From the NCBI GenBank assembly GCA_020853995.1, contig JADYXV010000122.1:1-10559 (forward strand): a stretch of 10,559 nucleotides of DNA. The letters are read 5' to 3'. Made by a program: the position numbers and the translations under genes. The notes under the pieces were generated by a model. That model saw only the letters and a list, made by a program, of their open reading frames with translations. It searched no databases and was not told the origin of the DNA. This document shows positions 1-7,122 of this stretch, piece by piece (the first letter of the stretch is position 1; the number at the start of each line of letters is the position of its first letter). The DNA is from Novosphingobium sp. Its GTDB lineage: Bacteria > Pseudomonadota > Alphaproteobacteria > Sphingomonadales > Sphingomonadaceae.

Positions 1-25
1 CCGTTTGCATACGTCATCCCTCTTT

Positions 26-116
26 CGTCACCCTGAACTTGTTTCAGGGTCCATCTCTCCATTCAAGCCGCCAGTGCCTGGGGAGAAATGGACCCCGGAT
101 CAAGTCCGGGGTGACG
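26..116. repeat. Intergenic inverted-repeat element, copy 1
   Basis: Two arms, 26-60 and 80-116, are imperfect reverse complements and enclose a ~19-base loop. Each arm carries an inner palindrome; the right one reads CCCCGGATCAAGTCCGGGG. The right arm is nearly identical to the arms of a second element at 9239-9329, so this is a dispersed repeat family and not a one-off hairpin. The left arm has drifted (CCCTGAACTTGTTTCAGGG). Such elements are common between genes in sphingomonads as I recall; that is memory, not a search. It could act as a terminator or an mRNA-end structure, but nothing here shows a function. Confidence 0.85.
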
Positions 117-153
117 GGGTTAAGGGCTTACGTTGCCGAAGGGGATATGCACC

Positions 154-174
154 AAACAAGTTCAGCATGACGAA
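154..174. repeat. Half-copy of the intergenic repeat
   Basis: AACAAGTTCAGCATGACGAA resembles the reverse complement of the left arm of the element at 26-116 (AACAAGTTCAGGGTGACGAA), differing at two positions. It looks like a degenerate single arm left from an older copy. Confidence 0.5.
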
Positions 175-210
175 GAATTTATGAGATGAACTTCAGTTCC
201 ATGCAAAGAG

Positions 211-469
211 GTGCTGTTCACCAACGCCAAGGTCTATACCCCGCAAGGCTGGCGCATATCACTGGCCGTGCGTGATGGGCGGATCGTGGCAATTGGCCGG
301 ATCTCTAGAAACCTGCAAAATGGCCGATTTCGTGGTGCTTGATCGCAACCCCTTTGCGGTACCGATCACACAAGTCCACGCCACAAAAGTGCTGGAAAAG
401 TGGATCGGTGGAGAGCGTGTTTACAGCACTGGCGACCGCCAGGTTCAATCCGCGCTCACGTCCCGATAG
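211..469 (+). pseudogene. Remnant of an amidohydrolase gene with internal deletion and frameshift
   Basis: From GTG 211 the frame reads VLFTNAKVYTPQGW, then SLAVRDGRIVAIG, which is the typical first ~30 residues of a YtcJ-type amidohydrolase. At about 297-302 this homology stops. In a different frame, running from 299 to the TAG at 467-469, the sequence reads GSLETCKMADFVVLDRNPF and then HATKVLEKWIGGERVYSTG, which is the conserved C-terminus of the same family; compare GTIEPGKLADMIVVDRNPM in the intact gene at 1669-3432. The whole metal-binding TIM barrel between the two ends, probably more than 1.3 kb, is missing and the pieces are out of frame, so no active enzyme can be made. The DNA is well diverged from the intact neighbour, so a recent duplication of that gene is unlikely. 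The 3' end overlaps the tail of the convergent AraC gene by 25 bp. Confidence 0.8.
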
Positions 470-1455
470 CGTTTTGGCGTTTTTCCGTAATGGCGGGCAA
501 AGCTGCGCACAAAGCTGGCGCTTTCGGCAAAGCCGACGGCCAGCGCGATCTCGGCAATGTCGCGCTGGCTCTGGCGCAGCAGACGGGCGGCTGCCCTCAT
601 CCGCCTCTCATGCACCAGATCGCGCCATCGCAGGCCATCTGTCCTCAGCGCGCGGTTGAGTGTGGCGACCGAAACGCCCAGTGACTTTGCCAGGCTTTCA
701 AGCGTTATGGCCTCGTCGAGTGCGCTGCGCTCAAGCAACCGGCGCACCTCGCGCACCAGACCATGCCTGCGCAGGGCTTCCCCGGCGCTGCGCTTCAAAT
801 GTTCCTCGATGATCGGGAACAGCCCGGGATCGATGGCGCCGCCGGGGCGGGACAGGAAAGACTCCTCGAACGAGAACGAATTGGTTTCCTGATCGAAATA
901 GACCTCGCACCGGAACAGATCGCGGTGCAGACGGGGGTTGCCTTGCCGGGAATGTTCGAACCGCACTTCGACCAGTTCGAACTCCGGCCCGACAAAGCTG
1001 CGGCACAAGGTGTGCATCAGCGCGAGCGAGAACTCCGCATCCTGCCGCCGGTTTTGCAGTGCCTGGTCTGTCAGCGCATATTCGAAGGTGGCGATTCCGG
1101 CGGCCACGGTGAAGCGATTGCGCACCGCCTCCTGAATCGCGCCAAGGTAGGTATCAAACCCGGTCAGCGCCGCGCACAACGTGGGCGCGCTGAAGAACAG
1201 GAAGCCCAATGCGCCAAGACTGTCGGCCCCACCCAATCTTCCGGCCTGAAGACCAAGAAAGGGATTGCCCGCACGCTGCGCTGCCGCTTCAAAAAACGCC
1301 AGATAATCAGCCAAAGGCATGATCGCCCGGGTATTGTCGAGACTTTCGCGCAGGATGCCGAATTCGGCTAGCAGTGGTTCGGGCGGATAGCCGGCAAGGT
1401 CCAGACAATGGGCGATGTGGCGCATGACGACGACAGAGATCGTCGGCCCGGTCAT
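445..1455 (-). CDS. AraC-family transcriptional regulator
   Basis: The product is a predicted cytoplasmic DNA-binding regulator of 336 residues. The N-terminal ~210 residues look like the arabinose-binding-type sensor domain (PF12625 type) found in OruR-like regulators, with the conserved stretch around LGALGFLFFSAPTLCAAL (residues 80-97). The C-terminal ~90 residues hold the two helix-turn-helix motifs of the AraC family: the first at about 252-271 (LESLAKSLGVSVATLNRAL) and the second at about 300-322, followed by the family signature YGKTPKRYR (323-331). The ATG at 1455 is chosen because it gives a full-length sensor domain, although no good Shine-Dalgarno sequence precedes it. An internal ATG at 1425 is the alternative. 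The gene is divergent from the amidohydrolase/deacetylase pair across a 213-bp spacer, so it probably controls that pair in response to a small molecule; the effector is unknown. Confidence 0.9.
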   Translation of the reverse strand: MTGPTISVVVMRHIAHCLDLAGYPPEPLLAEFGILRESLDNTRAIMPLADYLAFFEAAAQRAGNPFLGLQAGRLGGADSLGALGFLFFSAPTLCAALTGFDTYLGAIQEAVRNRFTVAAGIATFEYALTDQALQNRRQDAEFSLALMHTLCRSFVGPEFELVEVRFEHSRQGNPRLHRDLFRCEVYFDQETNSFSFEESFLSRPGGAIDPGLFPIIEEHLKRSAGEALRRHGLVREVRRLLERSALDEAITLESLAKSLGVSVATLNRALRTDGLRWRDLVHERRMRAAARLLRQSQRDIAEIALAVGFAESASFVRSFARHYGKTPKRYRDVSAD

Positions 1456-1540
1456 GCCGCATGAGCCCCGGATTGCACAGATGAACGCAGCAGACAGGCC
1501 ATAGGCTGCAACGTTTGGCGAATTGCTTTATTGTTTCAAT

Positions 1541-1568
1541 GCCAAAACAGGAGATTGGCCGTTTTGGC
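1541..1568. promoter_or_regulatory. Candidate operator in the AraC/amidohydrolase divergent spacer
   Basis: A perfect 8-bp inverted repeat, GCCAAAAC (1541-1548) and GTTTTGGC (1561-1568), is separated by 12 bp. The related word TTGGCC occurs at 1555-1560, 1564-1569 and 1590-1595, with TTGGCG at 1515-1520. AraC-type proteins usually bind direct repeats, so the repeated TTGGC(C/G) words may matter more than the palindrome. The site lies about 100-130 bp before the amidohydrolase start. No convincing -35/-10 pair was found, so the promoter is not placed. Confidence 0.35.
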
Positions 1569-1668
1569 CAAGCCCGTTGCCTCGTGCATTTGGCCTAAAC
1601 TGTTGCGCGCGCGAGAGGATGATCGCGCCATTATCCAGCGCCTGATGCTGGCCAAAGGAGCCATCGCC

Positions 1669-3432
1669 ATGATCCGACCAGCCGCCCGTTCTCTTCTTTC
1701 CCGCGCTGCGGTCTGCGCCATGGCGCTGGCCTCGGTCCCAACCTCGGCGCAAGGCGATGGTGCCGTGGCCACCTCTTCTGATGGTCCCCGGCCCGACATG
1801 GTCTTTGTCAACGGGACAGTGCTGACCCCGTCAGGCACCGCGCAGGCCGTAGCCGTGGCCAAGGGCGTGATCGTTGCCGTGGGATCGGTGGCAGAGATCG
1901 AGAAGTTGCCGCTGGAAGGTGCACAGCGGATTGATCTTGCCGGGCGCACGCTGATGCCGGGCCTGTATGACATGCACGTCCACACCTATTTCGCCGGGCG
2001 CGACAAACTTTCCTGCCGTTTTGCCCAAGGTGCAGGGGCAAAGCAAATTGTCGCCGCGGTCAAAGCCTGTGCGGCAAAGGCCAAGCCCGGCGAATGGATC
2101 AGCGGCGGCAGCTGGGTGGGTGCCGCCTTCAAGAAGGGGGAACAGCATCGCCGCCTGCTGGACGCAGCCGCTCCGAACAACCCCGTAATGCTGTGGGACG
2201 AAAGCCTGCACAGCCTCTGGGTGAATTCCAAAGTTCTGGAAATAGCCGGGATCAGGCGCGGAATTCCGAACCCCGATGGCGGCGTGATCGACCGCGATGC
2301 GAAGGGCGAGCCGACCGGCGTTCTGCGCGAAACGGCATCGCGCGCCATCGAGAAGTACGTGCCATCAGTCTCGGAAGAAGATCAGACCCGCGCTGTGAAA
2401 GTGGCGACCGACGAGATGCTGTCCTACGGCATCATCGGCTTTACCGATGCAGCGGTGCGGAGCGAGATGGTGGGCGGGCTTTCGGCCTATGCCCGCAGTG
2501 GCGGGCTGAAGCAGTATGCGCGCGGCTGCATCGTTTGGGGGCCGAATTCGGGCAACAGCGAGGGCCTGATCGTGCAGCGACAGGCATGGAGCACCGGGCG
2601 GCTGAAGCTGGATTGCGTAAAGATGTTCCTCGATGGCGTGCCGCTGGAAGGGCGCACCGCCGCCATGATCGAGCCTTATGCGCACAGCGCCGATGCGCAT
2701 GCGCATGATGCAAAAGGCGGCGCAGGCAACACCGGCCTCAAGCTGGTCCCCGAAGACGTACTGTTTCCTGCGCTTACAGAATTTGACCGGCAGGGCATTC
2801 TGGTGAAGTTCCATGCCGCGGGCGACGGCGCGGTGCGCGAAGCCGCTAATGCCATTGCAGCTGCGCGCAAGGCCAATGGCTATGCCGGGCAGCACCATGA
2901 GGTTGGCCATAACACTTTCATCGACCAGGCCGACGTGCCGCGCGGGCGCGAACTGAACTTCACCTGGGAGCTTTCGCCCTACATCTGGTGGCCCACGCCG
3001 ATCACTTCAGTCGACATCGCCGCAGCTGTCGGGCCGGAACGGATGAAGCGCCTATGGCCGATCAAGGATGTGATCGAAAGCGGCGCGAACGTGGTGATCG
3101 GATCGGACTGGCCGGTCGTGCCTTCGGTCAACCCGTGGATTGCCTTTGAAACGCTGGTGACGCGCCAAGTTCCGGGGGCGACCGGTGAGCCGATCAACGC
3201 CGGACAGCGGATCACGCGCGAACAGGCGCTGGCCGTGCTGACGCGCAATGGCGCTGCGGAAATGGGCCGTCTGGATCAGGGCGGCACGATTGAACCGGGC
3301 AAGCTGGCCGACATGATCGTGGTGGACCGCAACCCGATGACCGTGGCAGCAGGGGAAATCCACAAGACCCGCGTGCTGGCCACCTACATTGCGGGCGAAA
3401 AGGTCTTTGCCGCCGAAGGAGAGCCCAAGTGA
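1669..3432 (+). CDS. Exported metal-dependent amidohydrolase (YtcJ/Amidohydro_3 family)
   Basis: The product has 587 residues. The reading frame is open upstream to an ATG at 1531, but the ATG at 1669 is preferred: AAGGAG lies 8 nt before it and the protein then opens with a signal peptide (basic MIRPAAR, hydrophobic core, PTSA before a likely cut after residue 27). The enzyme is therefore probably periplasmic. The body is an amidohydrolase TIM barrel: HVH metal pair at 103-105, HSLWVNS at 181-187, a lysine in VKMFLDG (K318) that in this family is usually carbamylated, a metal histidine in KFHAAGD (H382), a further histidine cluster at 409-414, and the catalytic aspartate in GSDWPV (D480). 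The C-terminus GKLADMIVVDRNP closes the small beta-sandwich domain. Family members hydrolyse amide or related C-N bonds; the substrate cannot be read from sequence. Its stop overlaps the start of the deacetylase-like gene, so the two are cotranscribed. Confidence 0.88.
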   Translation: MIRPAARSLLSRAAVCAMALASVPTSAQGDGAVATSSDGPRPDMVFVNGTVLTPSGTAQAVAVAKGVIVAVGSVAEIEKLPLEGAQRIDLAGRTLMPGLYDMHVHTYFAGRDKLSCRFAQGAGAKQIVAAVKACAAKAKPGEWISGGSWVGAAFKKGEQHRRLLDAAAPNNPVMLWDESLHSLWVNSKVLEIAGIRRGIPNPDGGVIDRDAKGEPTGVLRETASRAIEKYVPSVSEEDQTRAVKVATDEMLSYGIIGFTDAAVRSEMVGGLSAYARSGGLKQYARGCIVWGPNSGNSEGLIVQRQAWSTGRLKLDCVKMFLDGVPLEGRTAAMIEPYAHSADAHAHDAKGGAGNTGLKLVPEDVLFPALTEFDRQGILVKFHAAGDGAVREAANAIAAARKANGYAGQHHEVGHNTFIDQADVPRGRELNFTWELSPYIWWPTPITSVDIAAAVGPERMKRLWPIKDVIESGANVVIGSDWPVVPSVNPWIAFETLVTRQVPGATGEPINAGQRITREQALAVLTRNGAAEMGRLDQGGTIEPGKLADMIVVDRNPMTVAAGEIHKTRVLATYIAGEKVFAAEGEPK

Positions 3433-4541
3433 GCAAGGCCACGCTGTTTCTGACCGACGAGCGCACATTCTGGCACAGCACCGGGGTGCAGGCGCTGTTC
3501 ATGCCGGTGGGGGACTGGGTGGAGCCGCCAGCGGGCAGCTATGGCGCTGATACGCCCGGATCGAAGCGCCGCCTGCTCAATCTGGTGCGTGCATCAGGGT
3601 TTGACAGCGCGCTTGAGGTGCGCAGCGCCGCCCCTGCAACGCGCGAGGATCTGCTGCAGGTGCACCCGGCAAGCTACATCGATGAGTTCAAAAGGCTAAG
3701 CGATGCTGGCGGCGGCGAACTGGGCGTGTTTGCGCCGTTCAGCAAGGGCGGGTTCGAGATCGCCAGCCTTTCGGCAGGCCTTGCCATCGAGGCCGTGGAT
3801 GCGGTGCTGACCGGCCGGGCGCGCAATGCCTATGCGCTGTGCCGCCCGGCGGGGCACCATTGTCTTGCGCATGAACCGATGGGCTTTTGCCTGCTGGCCA
3901 ATATCCCGATTGCGATAGAGGTTGCCAAGGCCCGTCATGGATTGGACAAAGTGGCCGTAGTCGATTGGGACGTGCACCACGGCAATGGCACGCAATCGAT
4001 CTTCTATGACCGCGCAGATGTGCTGACCGTATCGATCCACCAGGACCGCTGCTTTCCGCCGGGCTATTCCGGCTTTGAAGATCGCGGTGCAGCCGCCGGT
4101 CTTGGAGCCAATCTGAATATCCCGCTGCCCGCCGGAAGCGGCCACGAAACCTATCTGGCCGCGCTGGACCGCATCGTCATCCCGGCGCTGCGCCAGTTTG
4201 ATCCCGATCTTATCGTGGTCGCCAGCGGGCTTGATGCCAATGCGGTTGATCCACTGGCACGCCAGTTGCTGCATTCGGAGACCTTCAGGGACATGACCGG
4301 GCGCATGGTAACCCTTGCCGATGAACTGTGCGAAGGTCGGCTCGCCATCGTCCACGAAGGAGGTTACGCCGAAGCCTATGTCCCGTTCTGCGGACTGGCG
4401 GTGCTGGAAGGCTTGAAGGGTGAGCGAAGCGCAGTCACTGACCCGGAACTGGATTTCTTCATGGCCCAGCAGCCAGATGAACGAATGGCAAAGTTTCATC
4501 GCGCATTGATCGACGAAATGGTGTCAGAACTTGGCCTTTGA
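3429..4541 (+). CDS. Class II histone-deacetylase-like amidohydrolase
   Basis: The 370-residue protein belongs to the arginase/deacetylase fold and matches the length of bacterial HDAC-like amidohydrolases (HDAH of Alcaligenes/Bordetella FB188 is about 369 residues). Visible active-site features are the tandem histidines in RPAGHH (H143, H144), the zinc ligands in DWDVHHGNGT (D181, H183) and SGLDAN (D269), and the EGGY loop at 310-313 with the likely catalytic tyrosine Y313. There is no signal peptide, so it should act in the cytoplasm, removing acetyl or other short acyl groups from amines; acetylpolyamines or xenobiotic amides are plausible, histones are not. Translation starts at GTG 3429, whose last two bases begin the upstream TGA stop (GTGA overlap). 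AAGGAG lies upstream inside the previous gene, which implies coupled translation with the exported amidohydrolase. Confidence 0.9.
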   Translation: MSKATLFLTDERTFWHSTGVQALFMPVGDWVEPPAGSYGADTPGSKRRLLNLVRASGFDSALEVRSAAPATREDLLQVHPASYIDEFKRLSDAGGGELGVFAPFSKGGFEIASLSAGLAIEAVDAVLTGRARNAYALCRPAGHHCLAHEPMGFCLLANIPIAIEVAKARHGLDKVAVVDWDVHHGNGTQSIFYDRADVLTVSIHQDRCFPPGYSGFEDRGAAAGLGANLNIPLPAGSGHETYLAALDRIVIPALRQFDPDLIVVASGLDANAVDPLARQLLHSETFRDMTGRMVTLADELCEGRLAIVHEGGYAEAYVPFCGLAVLEGLKGERSAVTDPELDFFMAQQPDERMAKFHRALIDEMVSELGL

Positions 4542-4726
4542 CGCCGCATCACAACAAATTCAGCGCCGCCAGTCGCTGCCCGACAATATCGTAAAAAGCT
4601 AACGGGTGTTGCGCGACCGGTAAGGTTGGCATGCTTTGATGGCGCATGCCCGTTTCCACCATCTTGTTCGAGCGTGCGGATGGACGCCTTGTTCTTAAGC
4701 GAGCGAAACGCTCTGACTTCTTCCCC

Positions 4727-4772
4727 CCCTTCCGCTTACGAGAGGGGTAGGGGGTGGGCATTCACCACCCCC
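4727..4772. terminator. GC-rich hairpin in the convergent intergenic region
   Basis: A perfect 8-bp stem, GGGGGTGG (4750-4757) and CCACCCCC (4765-4772), has a 7-nt loop and starts 7 bases beyond the ligC stop codon. On its left side an imperfect palindrome (CCCCTTC...AGAGGGG, about 4727-4747) extends the structure. It lies between two converging operons and could end transcription from both. There is no run of T on either side, so it is not a classic intrinsic terminator. The rest of 4542-4779 shows no gene. Confidence 0.45.
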
Positions 4773-4779
4773 GCCAAAA

Positions 4780-5724
4780 TCACCCCGCAGCCAGTTGCTT
4801 CTCCAGCTCGCCCAGCACGCGATAGCAATCCAGCACTTGCGCCACCGAACTGTTCGGCTCACGCCCTTCGCGGATCGCGGCGATGAACTCGCGGTCCTGC
4901 AATTCGATACCATTCATGCTGACGTCCACTTTGGAAACGTCGATCGGCTCTTCCTTGCCGTTCACCAGATCGTCATAGCGCGCGATATAAGTCGCCGTAT
5001 CGCCGATATAGCGGAAGAACGTGCCCAGCGGCCCGTCGTTGTTGAACGAAAGCGACAGCGTGCAAATCGCGCCCGTCTCGCTCTTCAACTGGATCGACAT
5101 GTCCATCGCAATGCCCAATTCCGGATGGATCGGCCCTTCCACCGCATTGGCCTTCACGATCTTGCCCGCCTGATAGGCAAACAGATCAACCGTATGCGCC
5201 GCATGATGCCACAGCAGATGGTCGGTCCATGACCGCGCCTCGCCCTTGGCGTTCATGTTCTTGCGGCGGAAAAAGTACGTCTGCACATCCATCTGCTGGA
5301 TGTTGAACTCGCCACCCGTAATCTTGTTGTGCACATATTGGTGCGAAGGATTGAAGCGGCGCGTGTGGCCAACCATGCACACCTTGCCGGTCTCTTGTTG
5401 CACCCGCAGCACTTCTTCTGAATCCGCCCAGCTATCGGCCAGCGGAATTTCCACCTGCACATGCTTGCCAGCCTTCATGCAGGCAATTGCTTGCGCTGCA
5501 TGCATCTGCGTTGGCGTACACAGGATCACCGCGTCCACATCATCGCGCGCCAAAGCCTCTTCCAGCTCTGTGCCGGAATGCTTCGCGCCGTATTTTTCGG
5601 CCACGGCAGCGGCCTGTTCCGCGCGGCGGCTGATGATCGAGGTAATCTCGACCCCGTCGATGTTCTTCAAACCGTCAAGATGCTTTTCGCCAAAGGCACC
5701 AGCACCGGCAAGAGCAATACGCAT
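4780..5724 (-). CDS. ligC: 4-carboxy-2-hydroxymuconate-6-semialdehyde dehydrogenase (LigC)
   Basis: LigC oxidises the ring-cleavage product of LigAB, as its cyclic hemiacetal, to 2-pyrone-4,6-dicarboxylate using NAD(P)+ in the cytoplasm. The 314-residue protein is a GFO/IDH/MocA-type oxidoreductase of the same length as the SYK-6 enzyme. The Rossmann fingerprint GAGAFG is at residues 7-12, a motif VEIP at 91-94 stands where the family usually has EKP, and the second domain carries HTRRFNPSHQY (120-130) and WHHAAHTVDLF (172-182). The ATG at 5724 begins directly with the Rossmann strand MRIALAGAG, and GGGAG lies 6 nt upstream. The gene is last in the operon and separated from ligB by 134 bp containing a palindromic repeat whose edge overlaps this ribosome binding site. 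Confidence 0.93.
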   Translation of the reverse strand: MRIALAGAGAFGEKHLDGLKNIDGVEITSIISRRAEQAAAVAEKYGAKHSGTELEEALARDDVDAVILCTPTQMHAAQAIACMKAGKHVQVEIPLADSWADSEEVLRVQQETGKVCMVGHTRRFNPSHQYVHNKITGGEFNIQQMDVQTYFFRRKNMNAKGEARSWTDHLLWHHAAHTVDLFAYQAGKIVKANAVEGPIHPELGIAMDMSIQLKSETGAICTLSLSFNNDGPLGTFFRYIGDTATYIARYDDLVNGKEEPIDVSKVDVSMNGIELQDREFIAAIREGREPNSSVAQVLDCYRVLGELEKQLAAG

Positions 5725-5732
5725 AACAATCT

Positions 5733-5846
5733 CCCTCTCCCCTTGAGGGGAGAGGGCCGGGGAGAGGGGGAGTCTCGCACCGGCCCTGATCAGGTTAATC
5801 GCAAAGAGTCCCCCACTCCCGACCCTCTCCCCTCAAAGGGAAAGGG
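5733..5846. repeat. REP-like GC-rich palindromic element between ligB and ligC
   Basis: A perfect 10-bp stem with a TTGA loop is formed by CCCTCTCCCC (5733-5742) and GGGGAGAGGG (5747-5756). A similar but degenerate hairpin is at 5823-5846. The sequences between them (about 5747-5775 and 5804-5832) are again roughly complementary, so the whole ~114 bp can fold into one large imperfect palindrome, like two head-to-head REP units. It sits inside an operon, between two genes transcribed together, and touches the ligC Shine-Dalgarno sequence. Confidence 0.75.
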
Positions 5847-5858
5847 CAATTCACAAAA

Positions 5859-6701
5859 TCAATCCACCGGTTCCAGCACAATGTGCCCGATGGCAGTGTT
5901 GCTGCACGGAATGTGATAATGCCGGTTAAGCCGCTTCACCTTTTGGCCCAGCGCCCCGCGCATGATCAGCCACATCACCATTTCGATGCCTTCACTGCCA
6001 GTTTCGCGCAGATATTCGATGTGAGGGATAAACCGCACCGCATCGTCATCGGATTCCAGCATATCGAGGAACTTGTTGTCCCACTCGCGGTTCAGCAATC
6101 CGGCGCGCGGCCCCTGCAACTGGTGGCTCATGCCGCCAGTACCCCAGATCTGCACGTTCAGGTCTTCGGGGAAGCTTTCCACCGCGCGGGCAATCGCCTC
6201 GCCCAGCGCCCAGCAACGGTTGCCCGATGGCACCGGATAAGTCACCACGTTCACCGCCAGCGGCACAACCTTGCACGGCCATGCTTCGGGCTGGCCGAAC
6301 ATCATCGAAAGCGGCACGGTCAATCCGTGGTCCACGTCCATTTCGTTGATGATCGTCATGTCGAAATCGTCAAGGATCAGGCTCTGCGCAATGTGCCAGG
6401 CCAAATCGGCATGGCCTTCCACGTCGGGCACAGGGCGCGGTCCCCAGCCTTCATCGGCAGATTTGTAACGCTCGCCACAACCGATCGCAAAAGTCGGGAT
6501 GATATTGGCATCAAATGCCGATGCGTGGTCGTTATAGACCAGAATCACCACATCGGGCTTTTGCTGCTTTTCCCATTCGCGGGTCCAGTCATACCCTGCA
6601 AAGATCGGGCCGAAGTAATCGTCGCGGCTCTTGCCCTGATCCACGGCAACACCCAACAGCGGAACGTGGCTGGAACCAACGCCAGCGGTAATCTTGGCCA
6701 T
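5859..6701 (-). CDS. ligB: Protocatechuate 4,5-dioxygenase beta subunit (LigB)
   Basis: This is the catalytic subunit of the extradiol dioxygenase that, with LigA, cleaves protocatechuate to 4-carboxy-2-hydroxymuconate-6-semialdehyde using Fe(II) and O2. The open frame runs up to 6752, but the ATG at 6701 (MAKITAGVGSSHVP) is the true start: AGGAGG lies 8 nt upstream, and the start matches LigB-type N-termini. The resulting 280-residue protein has H12, H59 and E240 in place of the SYK-6 iron ligands His12, His61 and Glu242. H125 and H193 correspond to His127 and His195 (a shift of two residues). H193 lies in GTGGMSHQ. All catalytic residues are present, so the enzyme should be active. The start is one base after the ligA stop, fitting a 1:1 alpha-beta complex. 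Confidence 0.95.
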   Translation of the reverse strand: MAKITAGVGSSHVPLLGVAVDQGKSRDDYFGPIFAGYDWTREWEKQQKPDVVILVYNDHASAFDANIIPTFAIGCGERYKSADEGWGPRPVPDVEGHADLAWHIAQSLILDDFDMTIINEMDVDHGLTVPLSMMFGQPEAWPCKVVPLAVNVVTYPVPSGNRCWALGEAIARAVESFPEDLNVQIWGTGGMSHQLQGPRAGLLNREWDNKFLDMLESDDDAVRFIPHIEYLRETGSEGIEMVMWLIMRGALGQKVKRLNRHYHIPCSNTAIGHIVLEPVD

Positions 6702-6702
6702 C

Positions 6703-7122
6703 TCAATAGCCTCCTTTGATGGATCGGTTGCCTTGGGGCGAACGGCCACCATCCAGCATCATCTGCCGATATTCCGGCCATGTCATGTCGGTCATCGTGC
6801 TCACCGCCTCGGCAAAGGGAATGCCGTCGGATGAAAACAGCTTTGAAAGGAAGTACACATTCCCGCCAAGGTCCAGCAGCGTGTTGTAATCACGCGCCAT
6901 CAACGCCTGCTTGGCCGCCTCGGAAATGTTCCACTCGTCCAGATAAGCGCGTTCATCAGCCTTGAACCGCGCACGGTTCTCGGCCTTCATCAGGCTCATC
7001 GCAAACTGGTTGATCCAGTATCCCTTGCGCGCGCGGGCAGCGGTATAAATCCGCGTTCCGGGAATATCGTCCAGTTCGGCCAGATATTCGTGGATGTTCT
7101 GTTTTGGCGTGGCTTCGCTCAC
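6703..7122 (-). CDS. ligA: Protocatechuate 4,5-dioxygenase alpha subunit (LigA)
   Basis: The small all-helical subunit of LigAB caps the active site of LigB and has no catalytic metal of its own. The product is 139 residues, the same as SYK-6 LigA. It contains the conserved GGNVYFLSKLF stretch (86-96) and F103, equivalent to the Phe103 reported to shape substrate preference between protocatechuate and gallate in SYK-6. Translation starts at GTG 7122, which overlaps the ligJ TGA stop as GTGA; no other start gives the expected N-terminus. Its 3' end holds the strong AGGAGG that drives ligB. Confidence 0.95.
   Translation of the reverse strand: MSEATPKQNIHEYLAELDDIPGTRIYTAARARKGYWINQFAMSLMKAENRARFKADERAYLDEWNISEAAKQALMARDYNTLLDLGGNVYFLSKLFSSDGIPFAEAVSTMTDMTWPEYRQMMLDGGRSPQGNRSIKGGY

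Noticed and set aside
763..1371. Plus-strand open frame of 202 codons opposite the AraC gene
   Set aside because: No domain and biased composition; the minus strand encodes a complete AraC regulator over the same bases.
1531..1668. N-terminal extension of the amidohydrolase to an ATG at 1531
   Set aside because: The extra 46 residues would bury the signal peptide, and no ribosome binding site is seen; the ATG at 1669 has AAGGAG at proper spacing.
3696..4499. Minus-strand open frame of 267 codons opposite the deacetylase-like gene
   Set aside because: Antisense shadow; all zinc-binding motifs of the family are in the plus frame.
5883..6719. Long plus-strand open frame of 278 codons opposite ligB
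   Set aside because: It is the antisense shadow of ligB. The ligB frame keeps every catalytic residue of the family, while this frame is rich in His, Arg and Gln and shows no recognisable domain.
6702..6752. N-terminal extension of LigB to an ATG at 6752
   Set aside because: It would overlap ligA and add 17 residues not found in LigB proteins; the ATG at 6701 has a strong AGGAGG and the family N-terminus.
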